Positions 17,507 through 26,285 of a DNA stretch of 64,000 bases are shown here, one piece after another. The notes below the pieces were generated by a model, which saw only the letters and a program-made list of their open reading frames with translations, was not told the DNA's origin and searched no databases. The stretch comes from Pseudomonas lactucae (lineage in GTDB: Bacteria > Pseudomonadota > Gammaproteobacteria > Pseudomonadales > Pseudomonadaceae), in NCBI RefSeq assembly GCF_016937615.1, contig NZ_JAFHKI010000067.1:23535-87534 (forward strand). Reading direction: 5' to 3'. How positions within the stretch are numbered: the stretch's first letter is position 1; each line of letters starts with the position of its first letter. The position numbers and the translations under genes are program-made.

Positions 17507-18145
17507 ATGGATCGCCTTTCGAAATGCTTCGCCGTTGTGGTCGCGACTGTCAGCCTGTCCACTTGGGCCATCTCCTTCGCTCAGGCTGCTGGCTATTCCG
17601 TCATAAAAGACGAGTCAAAGGGCAACATCAAACGCGCGGTCGAGGTCGTCTTGCCGGAACGTGTCGACCAACCCACGCTCGAAGCGTTAGCTAAAGAAAT
17701 CAAGGATTCGAACCCCACGCAATTCCAACGGACTTTTATCGGCTGGCGGATCAAGGGTGATGAAGGCCAAGCGTACTGGGCCAAGACCGATTATCTGCCT
17801 GCGCTCACTGTGCAATTTCTGGGATCCACGGTCGCGGATTACGCGAAGGTGAAGGCCTCTAGCACCAACGCCGACGGCGAGGTTTTTGGCAGTTGGTTGA
17901 GCACTTGGGGTTACGATTACAAGATGGTCGGCTTCCGCAAAAATGGCAAAACATTTATCCGCTCCACGTTTGCCGATGGATCATCTGGAACCAAAGAATT
18001 CGTTGCCACAAAAGTGTCCGGCAAGTCCGTGCTGGTCGACGCAGAAGGCAGTGATTTCGGTGAGTACTACGCGGTCAATGCTCAGGGCGATCTAGAATTC
18101 TGGGGTGAGAATGGCAATTTCTACACCGCGAAAAAAAGCCAATGA
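17507..18145 (+). CDS. Secreted protein of unknown function
   Basis: 212 residues from ATG 17507 (GGAG 7 bases upstream). The first about 29 residues form a signal peptide: basic MDRLSK, a hydrophobic core, then SFAQAAGYS with cleavage probably after AQA. The mature part is soluble and beta-rich by eye, with no family I recognise. Residues after about 50 contain a TFIGWRIKGDEGQAYWAKTDYLP segment. It stands alone between a HAD relic and the DUF3883 gene. Confidence 0.7.
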   Translation: MDRLSKCFAVVVATVSLSTWAISFAQAAGYSVIKDESKGNIKRAVEVVLPERVDQPTLEALAKEIKDSNPTQFQRTFIGWRIKGDEGQAYWAKTDYLPALTVQFLGSTVADYAKVKASSTNADGEVFGSWLSTWGYDYKMVGFRKNGKTFIRSTFADGSSGTKEFVATKVSGKSVLVDAEGSDFGEYYAVNAQGDLEFWGENGNFYTAKKSQ

Positions 18146-18385
18146 ACCACACACATCACTTACCTTCCTACTTCCGTTGGCTCTAGTCACAGATGGAGAG
18201 TGGAATTTAACTCTCCTAAGAAAAGCGCACTATGCAGTATTGCGTGATTATATAAGAAACTACATGTTGTGAAATTTCGCTTTTATAAACTTTCTCATGT
18301 ACTTGAATCAAACGTGAGGCAGGAGCTTAGCCGCAAAAAGTGAACGATTTCCCTGCGCCCAGTTAGAAGAAACTGAAGAGTCTGA
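18146..18385. other. AT-rich gap before the DUF3883 gene
   Basis: 240 bp with an AT-rich stretch around 18240-18310 likely to hold the promoter of the next gene. No other feature seen. Confidence 0.4.
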
Positions 18386-19693
18386 GTGCTAATTCAAACG
18401 GGCGAACAGGTGGAGCTTCATACGCACTCTCCTGATCAGCCCGATGGAGGAATACGCCTGGCTCCCTCTTATCGAAACAAACGCGCCGAAGGGGTGTGCA
18501 ACCAAATTGCGATTTGCCATGATCACATCCTCATAAATTATCCATGGAAGGGCACAATGGCAAATAGTTTCCTCACTCCAAGCTTGCTGAGGATCTTCGC
18601 AGCAAGCTACGACTCCGGCAGGGAGTCTGCCGCTGAACAGAGCCGAGGAGAATTCATAGAAGCGTTTCCAATTGTCAAGCTGAACCGACTGCGACTCACA
18701 GACTATGTTATTGGACTACAGCGTCCTACGTTCTGTGATCGCGTGGAGGTGAAGACACGGCCCTGGGCAGTAATTCAGGGATCAACTGCGATCAAATTCG
18801 GTATATATTTTGGTGCCACCAAGGCCGACCCAGCCAAGGAATTCCGGTTTGCCAAAAGGTTTGGCACTGACCCGGATTCTGCGTTTCGTGCGGTAAGATC
18901 CGCGCTCGTCGAATTGGTCAAACTCGGAGCAGCAGTAGAGCTCGACTTTAAGGCCATCGACGCCAATCCCCTCTCCCAAATGTTCAAGGCCAAGATCTTA
19001 AGCCTCTATTTTCCAGAGAAATTCATTAATGCCTGCAGCGGTGAGCACCTTGCAATGATCGGGGCAAAGTTGGGGGTCGGGGTGAACCTCCCGATTAGTC
19101 AGTATCAACATCTCGTCGTCGAAGCCAAGAAAGGGAATGCTACGACGAGAACATGGAGCAATCCCAAATTTACGGCTTTTCTCTACAGAACGATTGTTCG
19201 TTTGAAGCCTCCGCCGAGCTCCCCGATCCAAAAGCCATCGAAAAAAAGCCACCGTAAAGTCAATTTCGAGGATATCCAGAATCAGCGTGATCGGATTGGT
19301 AAAGCAGCTGAGGCTTTCGCGTTGAAATGGGAGGTGCAACGTCTGGAAGGCGCTGGGCTCTCTGAGTTGGTTTCCTTGATAGAAGATCGTCGAGATCGGC
19401 CAGGATATGGTTACGACTTTTTGTCGCACTCGGCATATAGTCAATCGAGATTCATTGAAGTCAAAGCAGTGGCGAAAGTCCGTGGGGATAGCTTTCGTTT
19501 CTTCCTCTCAGACAACGAACTGACCGTATCGAATACACCTGAGTATCAAGGCGAATACTACTTCTACCTAGTGTTTTTCGGCTCCAATAGGGAGCCCCAA
19601 TCTCTCAAGTCAGTTTTGGCCAGCAAGATGTATGAGCACGCCGAAATCTTGCCCGCCTCTTATACAGTCCGGTTCGACTTGGAAGACGCTTAG
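18386..19693 (+). CDS. DUF3883-type nuclease-like protein
   Basis: 435 residues from GTG 18386; an ATG at 18557 is an alternative start giving 378. The C-terminal part (from about residue 295) matches DUF3883: RIGKAAEAFALKWEV, then GYGYDFLSHS...RFIEVKAV, which provides the D...ExK of a PD-(D/E)XK nuclease fold. The middle part is unrecognised. DUF3883 proteins occur in restriction and other defence loci. It is alone here, so its partner, if any, is missing. Confidence 0.65.
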   Translation: MLIQTGEQVELHTHSPDQPDGGIRLAPSYRNKRAEGVCNQIAICHDHILINYPWKGTMANSFLTPSLLRIFAASYDSGRESAAEQSRGEFIEAFPIVKLNRLRLTDYVIGLQRPTFCDRVEVKTRPWAVIQGSTAIKFGIYFGATKADPAKEFRFAKRFGTDPDSAFRAVRSALVELVKLGAAVELDFKAIDANPLSQMFKAKILSLYFPEKFINACSGEHLAMIGAKLGVGVNLPISQYQHLVVEAKKGNATTRTWSNPKFTAFLYRTIVRLKPPPSSPIQKPSKKSHRKVNFEDIQNQRDRIGKAAEAFALKWEVQRLEGAGLSELVSLIEDRRDRPGYGYDFLSHSAYSQSRFIEVKAVAKVRGDSFRFFLSDNELTVSNTPEYQGEYYFYLVFFGSNREPQSLKSVLASKMYEHAEILPASYTVRFDLEDA

Positions 19694-19727
19694 CAATCCC
19701 ACCGCCCCAGTGCTGAGACGTTTGCGG

Positions 19728-19948
19728 TTACTCTGCGTAATCAACGATGCCCTGCATCTTGTCGAGCAACCAGGCGTTCACATCATCGCCCAGATCATCA
19801 GGCGTGACCACCTCGAAGTGATACCGAATCGATCAATTCCCGAGCCTGCTGATTTCCGCTACCAGCGAGTTTGCGTCCGTAGGCGCATGCAACTGTCCAG
19901 CAAGCGTAGGTGTGTTGTGTTGATTCCGTAGTCAATTGGATCCGTCAT
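19728..19948 (-). pseudogene. Decayed small gene
   Basis: On the minus strand an ATG at 19948 opens MTDPIDYGINTTHLRLL and, after a frameshift, ends RYHFEVVTPDDLGDDVNAWL...IVDYAE before a stop at 19728. The pieces look protein-like but no family is recognised. Confidence 0.4.
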
Positions 19949-20023
19949 TTCACTTCCTGTTCTTGGTTACAAACGCCCGAATGTTGCCATCACCACACAG
20001 CTATGACGATAGTTGGCTGATGG

Positions 20024-20114
20024 GATCGGCGCCTGGCTGGCCACTTGCCTTTTGAACCAAGGCAAGTTCCACTGGCGAGGCATTCAACATCTGGCTAGCC
20101 ACCGAACCTATCGG
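20024..20114 (+). mobile_element. Scrambled IS66 tnpB relic
   Basis: A piece matching the IS66 TnpB segment at 38506-38560 (AWLA...LNQGKFHW...GIQH) is followed directly by a piece matching the start of tnpB (IWLATEP, compare 38345-38365). The order is reversed relative to the intact gene, so this is a rearranged leftover. It touches the 3' end of the gene on the minus strand at 20108. Confidence 0.65.
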
Positions 20115-20419
20115 CTCCCGGCGTCACCGAAGTAATCATCCTTCGCGATCAGACCGAGATTATCGGTAAGATCCTGACCTTCCTCGTTGAACAAATGTTG
20201 AGTTCGCCGTTCCTGCTTGAGACAAGCTAATGCTTGGAAGAAACAATCCTCGCAAAGGTGCAGTTCATAGCGCTCACCATCATGAGCAGTACCATAGCCC
20301 CAGTGCGCTTGCAGGATGCCGAATTGATGTCCGCCAGTATCCAGGAGGGTGGAGCAACGACATACATCGCAGACGACGTCAGTAACGGTCTCGACTTCGA
20401 CTTTTCCAGTTATTTTCAT
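20108..20419 (-). CDS. Conserved small protein with two Cys pairs
   Basis: 103 residues. CDVCRC near residue 17 and LCEDCF near residue 55 form a likely zinc ribbon; YGTAHDGERYELHLCEDCF is a pattern I associate with small conserved proteins of Pseudomonas mobile regions, without known function. Its last codons overlap the IS66 relic, so the C-terminus may have been altered by the insertion. Confidence 0.6.
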   Translation of the reverse strand: MKITGKVEVETVTDVVCDVCRCSTLLDTGGHQFGILQAHWGYGTAHDGERYELHLCEDCFFQALACLKQERRTQHLFNEEGQDLTDNLGLIAKDDYFGDAGSR

Positions 20420-20464
20420 CGCTGACTCCTACAAGCACCTTTGACTTTTACTTTCATACAGGCT

Positions 20465-21120
20465 CTAGGTTCTGTACGAAAAGTACTGTCGCAAATACCG
20501 CATAGCGCAAGCCAATGAGACCATCGCCGCAAAACTTGTTGCGAGCTTGTCGAAGCGCGTAACGATGCGGCGGTTCTCCTTCAGCCACCCGAACATGCGC
20601 TCGATGATATTGCGCTGCCGGTTATTGGGTCGATCGAACAGTCTGGGCAAACCCGGCTTGGGTTTGCGCTTCATGATGCGCAACGGGATTACCGGTTGCA
20701 TTCGATAAGGATCACAGTACCGACGCAGGGCTTCAGCATAGTATCCCTTGTCGGCCAATAGCCATCGGCAGCGTTTGCGAGGATGGCCACGCAAGCTTGG
20801 GATGTACGCCTCATCCAGTAACGGTTGGGCATAGGCAATATCGCTGGCTTGTCCGCCTGACAGCAGGAAGCGCAGCGGCACACCATTGGCGTCGCATAGC
20901 ATGTGGATTTTGGTTGTCAGGCCGCCCCGACTGCGTCCGAGTGCGTGATCTTGCGGTTCTTCAGGCCCCCATTTTCCCCAGCACCTGATGAGGCTCGGGT
21001 TGCGCGAACAGCAGTGGAGTCGATCATCCAGGTTTCCAGATCAATCAAGCCCTGCTCTGTTGGCGCCGCGCCGAATTGACCCAGTTGCCGAGATATCACT
21101 GACCCGGGCAGCCCCCCCGC
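20465..21120 (-). pseudogene. IS5-family (IS427-type) transposase, 5' truncated
   Basis: The 20465-20902 frame has the IS5 C-terminal part (LLADKGYYAEALRRY and NIIERMFGWLKENRRI with the catalytic E). The preceding frame (20917-21099) carries the earlier DDE Asp in DLETWMIDSTAVRAT. The two frames overlap as in IS427-type elements that use frameshifting. The N-terminal third is missing: homology ends near 21120. Disabled copy. Confidence 0.8.
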
Positions 21121-21530
21121 GAACCAATACTTTTACTGGATTTGTGTTGACTCGAGGGTGGGTTAAACCCACGTCAGCACGTGGGTCAATTCAGCGCTGG
21201 CGTTAACATCCATAGCGCTGAAAGGATGAATGGTCCATTCCCACTTGGTAATGCCGGCACATCAGTCATCATTGGTCCTTCCTTGTGTCTTTTGTGCCCG
21301 ACGGATGATGGGCAAAAGGGCAACGCTCGACAATGCCCTTTGCGCCGGCCTACTCCAGACAGTCGAGATTCCAGGCCGACAGAAAAACTCTCACAGCCCT
21401 TGAGCTTTTTACAGTGTCCAGAGATAACCTACCGAGCATACTAGCGGAAGTCGCCGGTTAAGCCGCTCCAGCCTAGTTATCGATGGCGCATTGCCGACTT
21501 CCCTTAGGCTATGGCAAGCCATTACGGTGT
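21121..21530. other. Non-coding stretch with nested palindromes
   Basis: About 410 bp after the IS5 break. At 21158-21186 two overlapping palindromes occur: GTGGGTT-A-AACCCAC and ACCCACGT-CAGC-ACGTGGGT. No open frame looks real, and no RES toxin gene is recognised downstream of the antitoxin. Confidence 0.45.
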
Positions 21531-22001
21531 CTACTGATACACCCCATATTCCACCCGCTTCAAGTAGTCTTCAACGGCCCGAAAACCCAGAGAATTCCCG
21601 ATGAGCTCAACCGGAATGCCGCCTGCTAAATATTTGCAGGGATGACTGAGCCATTCCTCAGCATGCTTTTGGGTCCCGAAGACAGACGTCGCATGCTCCA
21701 ATGCCTTGGCATACTGATACGCTATCGCGCTCTGCTGAGCGTCTAGCCGAGCTGATTCAATATGGCCCCGACGCCGTAACGCCTGCAGCGACTTGCCCAA
21801 GACTCGCGCTGTGACATCGGCTGAGGAGTAGAGCTCAGAGATCGAAAGCATCGCCTGAACATTTTTCAACGCAAAGCCTTCTTTCACCAACAAGAAAATA
21901 TCCAGCTGACTGAGCTGTCCGGCTTTGGCTCTGGTTAAGCATTCCGTGGGCTTGAGCACTGATTTTGCCTTCAGAGAAGGCTGGGCGGCTGGAGTAACCA
22001 T
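21531..22001 (-). CDS. Xre/MbcA/ParS-type antitoxin (orphan)
   Basis: 156 residues from ATG 22001; an earlier ATG at 22061 would place the operator inside the gene. The C-terminal domain is the DUF2384 toxin-binding domain: ALEHATSVFGTQKHAEEWL and IPVELIGNSLGFRAVEDYL. The middle is an Xre-like helix-turn-helix region (SLQALRRRG). Such proteins pair with RES-domain or related toxins encoded just downstream, but no toxin is recognisable here. The perfect palindrome just upstream suggests autoregulation. Confidence 0.82.
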   Translation of the reverse strand: MVTPAAQPSLKAKSVLKPTECLTRAKAGQLSQLDIFLLVKEGFALKNVQAMLSISELYSSADVTARVLGKSLQALRRRGHIESARLDAQQSAIAYQYAKALEHATSVFGTQKHAEEWLSHPCKYLAGGIPVELIGNSLGFRAVEDYLKRVEYGVYQ

Positions 22002-22026
22002 CGGGCAGACTTCAAGGTTGGTAATT

Positions 22027-22043
22027 GAGGCTAGAGTAGCCTC
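22027..22043. promoter_or_regulatory. Operator palindrome upstream of the antitoxin gene
   Basis: GAGGCTA-GAG-TAGCCTC, a perfect 7-bp inverted repeat, lies 26 bp upstream of the antitoxin start. Antitoxins of this family repress their own promoters by binding such repeats. Confidence 0.65.
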
Positions 22044-22151
22044 ATTTTCCCACGTACGCATGAGGGGTTAGCCCAATGCAGTCACGCCTGCATTTTTTGG
22101 TTGGTGCAAGAGCCCAATTAGCCCGACGACGGGGCACAGTATCTCGACGCA

Positions 22152-22292
22152 TCAAATTATGTAGCCACCGGAGACTTCAATGGACTGCGCGTTAATATAC
22201 TCACTGCCGTTGGACAAAAGAGCCGCTATGATGCGCTCAAAATCGTCAGGCTTTCCTACCCAAGCAAACTCGGGAGGGTTTGGAGGATGCAT
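22152..22292 (-). pseudogene. SDR oxidoreductase, C-terminal fragment
   Basis: Minus-strand frame: FAWVGKPDDFERIIAALLS then SEYINAQSIEVSGGYII and a stop at 22152-22154, the standard end of a short-chain dehydrogenase (VG.PED....FL.S...YI.GQ...V.GG). The remaining 200 residues, including the catalytic YxxxK, are absent. Confidence 0.7.
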
Positions 22293-22395
22293 ACAGCCGA
22301 CTGCTGTTCGAGTCCAAAGGGTCGCCTAAGCCGCGAGCGCCCGCAAAGTAAGTGCCATGAAAGCACTCACACATCTTGCTGAGCTGCTGCCATCG

Positions 22396-23157
22396 TTACA
22401 TCGAGGTTGTCGCCAGTAATAGCGCAGGCAACATTTGCGCGGCCGAGCCCATCAGCATCAATTCGTTTGGGGCTCCCAGGCAAACGTCTGCGATATTGAC
22501 GTGGATAACTGTTGCGCCAGATGCCAATGCGATTTCAGGAATATCCGCCGCAGGCCTTACGAATCCTGACGTTCCCACGGAGATCAGGACGTCGCAATTT
22601 TTGACGTCGACCATTGCTACTTTCCAAGCACCAGCAGGCAGGTCCTCTCCAAACCACACAACACCAGGTCGGAGTTTCCCATTGCACCGTGTGCACCGGG
22701 GCGGTTCTACCCATTGTCCTTCTGCTGAAACCTGAAATTGATCAGTCGTGAGTAATGCCGGACGCTTGCACGCAAAGCAGATCGGCTTGATCAAGCTGCC
22801 ATGCAAATGCACGACGTTCTGAGACCCAGCCCGCTCGTGCAGGTCATCGATATTTTGAGTGATGATCGAAACCTTTTTGCCGGTGCTCGCCAGTTGGCTA
22901 ATCGAAAGATGAGCGGCGTTTGGTTGGGCCTGGCCAGCTTGGAAACGCCGCCACAGATACCACCCCCAAACCATCTGAGGGTTCTCTCTAAAAGCACGTG
23001 CCGTTTCCAACCTTTCAGGGTCGTGTTTCGCCCAAATGCCTGTGAGCTTGTCGCGAAATGTTGGAATCCCACTTTCCGCAGAAATGCCGGCGCCGGTGAA
23101 AAATACGACCTTTCGAGCGGCTGCCAGGGATTCGATACCCCTATCCAAGTCGTTCAT
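22396..23157 (-). CDS. Sir2-family NAD-dependent deacylase
   Basis: 253 residues with all sirtuin motifs: FFTGAGISAESGIPTFRD (NAD), ITQNIDDLHERAG, the catalytic His in VVHLHGS, a CxxC...CxxC zinc module (CFACKR and CTRCNG), and SVGTS. Length fits CobB-like enzymes. The start overlaps the stop of the upstream small gene (ATGA). Besides protein deacylation, Sir2 proteins serve as NADases in defence systems, but those carry extra domains not present here. A housekeeping-type function is the simpler reading. Confidence 0.88.
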   Translation of the reverse strand: MNDLDRGIESLAAARKVVFFTGAGISAESGIPTFRDKLTGIWAKHDPERLETARAFRENPQMVWGWYLWRRFQAGQAQPNAAHLSISQLASTGKKVSIITQNIDDLHERAGSQNVVHLHGSLIKPICFACKRPALLTTDQFQVSAEGQWVEPPRCTRCNGKLRPGVVWFGEDLPAGAWKVAMVDVKNCDVLISVGTSGFVRPAADIPEIALASGATVIHVNIADVCLGAPNELMLMGSAAQMLPALLLATTSM

Positions 23158-23429
23158 TTCGGACTTTGGGCGTTTGTTGCGTCGGAGATTGGGGAGTAAT
23201 AGCTGGTCTCGATGGAAGAGCTGAACACTGGCCCCATTGGCGATATTAAAGGGTCTGAACCTTCTTCAATACGTCCCGCCAGCAGCACCTGAAACTGATC
23301 TGGATAGTGACGTAGGAGGAATTTGGCATCACGTCGTATCCGTTCGGGCAGCGATGAATCTCGGGACAGCTCAAGCAGAAACTTACCAGTTTGTATGACT
23401 GCATGTGTGCGTTCATTTGGCATGGTCAT
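23154..23429 (-). CDS. BPSL0761-like small protein
   Basis: 91 residues. MTMPNERTHAVIQTGKFLLEL...IRRDAKFLLRHYP matches the start of a widespread small family of unknown function (BPSL0761 type) in Pseudomonas and Burkholderia. Start at 23429 (or 23423). It overlaps the Sir2 start by 4 bases, so both form one transcript. Confidence 0.65.
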   Translation of the reverse strand: MTMPNERTHAVIQTGKFLLELSRDSSLPERIRRDAKFLLRHYPDQFQVLLAGRIEEGSDPLISPMGPVFSSSIETSYYSPISDATNAQSPK

Positions 23430-23936
23430 AGCGATACCCTCAGAGTTGTCTCGCAGCAGCGCTTGGGTGCTAATGCTCAACACTGTCTTCAGTTTAGCTC
23501 TCATAAGCTGAGTCAGGGACGATGGGGGGATAGTTTTCACTCAGATCCGTGATGGTGACGAAAAGCCTTGAGGCTTCCATCATGCTCAAACGACCGGTCG
23601 GGGTCGCGGCAGTTACCACCGGGGACTGCCTGATCGAGCAGTCCATTAGCCCTTTACATCCACAGCGTGGCGAGAAGCGTATGACAACACAACGTGTTGC
23701 TGCCACGCCCTCTCGCTTTGTAAGGTTATGCTTGAACCTGTAGCGCCTCCATGCCAACAGCGGACCAGGCAAAGAGACTGAACTCAACAGCTACTAGGTC
23801 TGTAGGAACATACGAGGTTTCCGACGTTATTACCTCAGAAATAAGCTCGCTGGTGACTTTCCTTCTTTCTTCTCGAGAATTTTCACAGTGTGCGTTCCGC
23901 CGAAAAACACATGAGATTTCAGATAATCGGCATTCG
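23430..23936. other. Gap without a supported gene
   Basis: About 500 bp between the BPSL0761-like gene and the WYL regulator. A 97-codon frame on the minus strand (23494-23787) lacks a clear ribosome site and known motifs; it may be a decayed gene. Confidence 0.4.
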
Positions 23937-24773
23937 CTACCAAGTCGAGCCAGCGGGTAAATCCTCAGGGTTGGCCACCATCAGTAGATGCTCTGGAGCT
24001 TTCTCACGATCAGGATCGACAGCAGCACGGAATGACTGAATCAAGTATTTCGCCATTGAGGCGCGGACTGTGAATACCTTGGCCACGGTGCCCCCCATGT
24101 ACTCGTCCCTGACCATCATGGCTTGACCAGCTGAAAGCCCATGGTGCGGGACCAGACGTATGGAAATCATCTGATGCCAAGCACGGTCCTGCTCCCCTGA
24201 ATGCAGATCAGTGCGGTCAGATGAAGTCACGATAGAAATACGACCTAGGTTAAAATCCCTAAATTCCTGAGCCTTTGCGCAAAACGCTCGAATATGCCAA
24301 CGCGGTCCCGCCTGAATGAGCGCATGAGGCCTGATAATCCGATCCTGTCCCTGCGGGGTGGTCATGGACCGATATTGCACCTGTATACATCGGCCCAGGG
24401 AAATCGCTTGGTGGATCTGAGAAAACAACGGATACCGGATAGAGGTAGCGTCGATTTGAGAGTGTTCGAACGGGACTGACACTGCAACTCCCTCAAACCC
24501 TTTGGAAGCGCCTATCAACCGCTGGTACTCATCAAATGCCCCAACTGTGAGATGGGGACGCAATCCCCAAGACGCAACATAGCTTTTGCTAGCCATTTCT
24601 GGCTCGCAAGCATTGGGATACTGCGTCCGATACATGGCGAGGTCCCGGCTGGCAAGGGTTTCGTGCACTTCAAACAAACTCAACAGACGCGACCGGGAAA
24701 CACGCCCCTCCCAAAGAAGAAGCATCTCAATAGCTTCAAGTCGCTCTCTGGGTGCTGAGCTGCGGCGAGGCAT
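23937..24773 (-). CDS. WYL-domain transcriptional regulator (BrxR/CapW type)
   Basis: 278 residues from ATG 24773; the longer frame from 24809 would run into the operator. Residues 1-75 form a winged helix-turn-helix (PRRSSAPRERLEAIEMLLLWEG, then VSRSRLLSLFEVHETLASRDLAMYR). The WYL domain follows (IQVQYRSM..., IIRPHALIQAGPRWHIRAFCAKAQEFRDFNLGRI), then a C-terminal extension. Proteins of this design (BrxR, CapW) repress defence operons and may sense damage or nucleotides. It is divergent from jetABCD, with an inverted repeat between them, so it most likely represses both directions. Confidence 0.85.
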   Translation of the reverse strand: MPRRSSAPRERLEAIEMLLLWEGRVSRSRLLSLFEVHETLASRDLAMYRTQYPNACEPEMASKSYVASWGLRPHLTVGAFDEYQRLIGASKGFEGVAVSVPFEHSQIDATSIRYPLFSQIHQAISLGRCIQVQYRSMTTPQGQDRIIRPHALIQAGPRWHIRAFCAKAQEFRDFNLGRISIVTSSDRTDLHSGEQDRAWHQMISIRLVPHHGLSAGQAMMVRDEYMGGTVAKVFTVRASMAKYLIQSFRAAVDPDREKAPEHLLMVANPEDLPAGSTW

Positions 24774-24802
24774 GACTGCTAATCCGAGAAATTTAACTGA
24801 CA

Positions 24803-24834
24803 GTAGCATAGATATAGCAATAGATCTATGCTAC
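24803..24834. promoter_or_regulatory. Operator: perfect 11-bp inverted repeat between WYL gene and jetA
   Basis: GTAGCATAGAT (24803-24813) and ATCTATGCTAC (24824-24834) with a 10-bp spacer. The centre-to-centre distance is 21 bp, two helical turns, as expected for a dimeric WYL repressor. It lies 30 bp from the regulator start and 32 bp from jetA. Confidence 0.82.
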
Positions 24835-24866
24835 GGATAAGAGCCTCAGCAGTTTGAGTGTTAGGT

Positions 24867-26285
24867 ATGGAAATCCGCACGCCACCGCTGTTCGAACGCA
24901 TTCCGGAAGACATATTCCGACCGCTTGCCGCCACCAACAATCGTCGCTACTGGGAGCTTCTCAGCCGGCTAATGGATGAGATGTGGGGCGAGGGAGGACG
25001 ATCGCCTGGAGAAGAAGCACCGAAACCCATTGTTATTCGCACAATCGAATCTCTGCTGATTGCGGACGATCCGTGGGGCGAAGAGCTCGGCAGCAGCTTA
25101 AATATTCGCGCCCATAATGCTTTCAAGGTGTTGTCTACAAGTGGATGGCTCAGCGAACGCCGCCGCGGGGTGATCGAACACATCACGGTCCGACCGATTA
25201 TAGCCCGCTTGTATTCGCTGCTTTCAGACTTTGCCTATCATCAGCCAGAGTTCTTGGGCGGCCAGGTACAGTCCATTTGCGTGAACCTGCGGGAAGTGTC
25301 AACCGGCAAGGCTCCGCAGCTTTATACCATTGCAGCCAAGCATGCCAAACAGTGCCTAGCTCACATCGCGAATACCGGATGCCGCATTCAGGATGTGATG
25401 GATGAGCTGGTTACAAAACAGTCGACAAAGGAATTCACCCAGGGCTTTTTCGAACAGTACATCGACAAGGTTTTCATCGCCGACTACAGCGATATGCGTA
25501 CCAACAACCATCCGCTGCAATTCAGGTCCGAGGTCATTCGGTTCACGCTGCAATTTCAGCATGACAAGGATTTTCGTGATTCGCTGATCGGATGGTACGC
25601 GCAGAAAATGACGGGCGATGACTTTCTACGCGCTGAAGCCCTTTATGAACGTGATACCCGTCAGCTTCTGCGCCTTCGAGAGGTTGAGGAGCACCTGCGT
25701 CGGCTTGATGAAGAGATACGGATCGCTTACCAGAGGGCGTTAGCATTATTCGAATACAAGTTGAGGTCGCCTGGCAATTTCGATCAACTGATTCAACAGG
25801 CGATACGAGGCACGCTAGATCTTACGGAGGGGCATTCCGCCCTACCCGCAGCATCAGGCTTTTATCATGCCTCGGGTGTAGGTCTGGCCAAACCTCGAGC
25901 GGCAACCCGGGAAATGCGCGCAACACCCGTTGAGAGGAAACAACCCAGCGTCGAGCAGTTGGCCATGGAGGCGCTCAGGCAGCAAATGAATGCGGCCCGC
26001 AACATTACGGCCATCAAGCTCGCACAGTACGCTGCCCGCCACCTCAAAAGAAAACAGGCAATCGTTTCCGATGAGTTAACTATCGAATCGATCACCGACC
26101 TTTGCTGCTATCAGAAGCTGCTGCTAATCGCTTCACGTGAAAAATGCCCACCAGACAAACAGTCAGACGATCCGCATCTTCAGATGGTTCGGGGCATGCA
26201 TGTGAGCTTTGTTGACAATGCCGTCACCCGCAATGAATACATGGAGCATCAACAATTCGTGATCCGCGCAAGGAGTGTCAAATGA
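24867..26285 (+). CDS. jetA: Wadjet component JetA (MukF/kleisin-like)
   Basis: 472 residues from ATG 24867 (GTG 24858 also possible). FERIPEDIFRPLAATNNRRYW at the start and a helical C-terminal half resemble JetA-family Wadjet proteins, the kleisin of an SMC-like complex that recognises and cleaves circular plasmid DNA. The start is unlike what I recall for DUF3375 (type I JetA), so I favour another Wadjet type, without settling it. It overlaps jetB by 4 bases; the four genes form one operon under the WYL regulator. Confidence 0.82.
   Translation: MEIRTPPLFERIPEDIFRPLAATNNRRYWELLSRLMDEMWGEGGRSPGEEAPKPIVIRTIESLLIADDPWGEELGSSLNIRAHNAFKVLSTSGWLSERRRGVIEHITVRPIIARLYSLLSDFAYHQPEFLGGQVQSICVNLREVSTGKAPQLYTIAAKHAKQCLAHIANTGCRIQDVMDELVTKQSTKEFTQGFFEQYIDKVFIADYSDMRTNNHPLQFRSEVIRFTLQFQHDKDFRDSLIGWYAQKMTGDDFLRAEALYERDTRQLLRLREVEEHLRRLDEEIRIAYQRALALFEYKLRSPGNFDQLIQQAIRGTLDLTEGHSALPAASGFYHASGVGLAKPRAATREMRATPVERKQPSVEQLAMEALRQQMNAARNITAIKLAQYAARHLKRKQAIVSDELTIESITDLCCYQKLLLIASREKCPPDKQSDDPHLQMVRGMHVSFVDNAVTRNEYMEHQQFVIRARSVK

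Noticed and set aside
22396..23157. Sir2 as the NADase of a Thoeris-, DSR- or pAgo-type defence system
   Set aside because: The protein is a compact CobB-like sirtuin with the zinc module and without a fused defence domain; its only partner is a small BPSL0761-like protein.
23494..23787. 97-codon minus-strand frame between the BPSL0761-like and WYL genes
   Set aside because: No ribosome site or domain, and it overlaps the extended upstream frame; kept only as a note in the gap entry.
24867..26285. Type I Wadjet JetA (DUF3375)
   Set aside because: The N-terminus FERIPEDIFRPL does not resemble the DUF3375 start I recall, so the subtype is left open although the four-gene Wadjet call stands.
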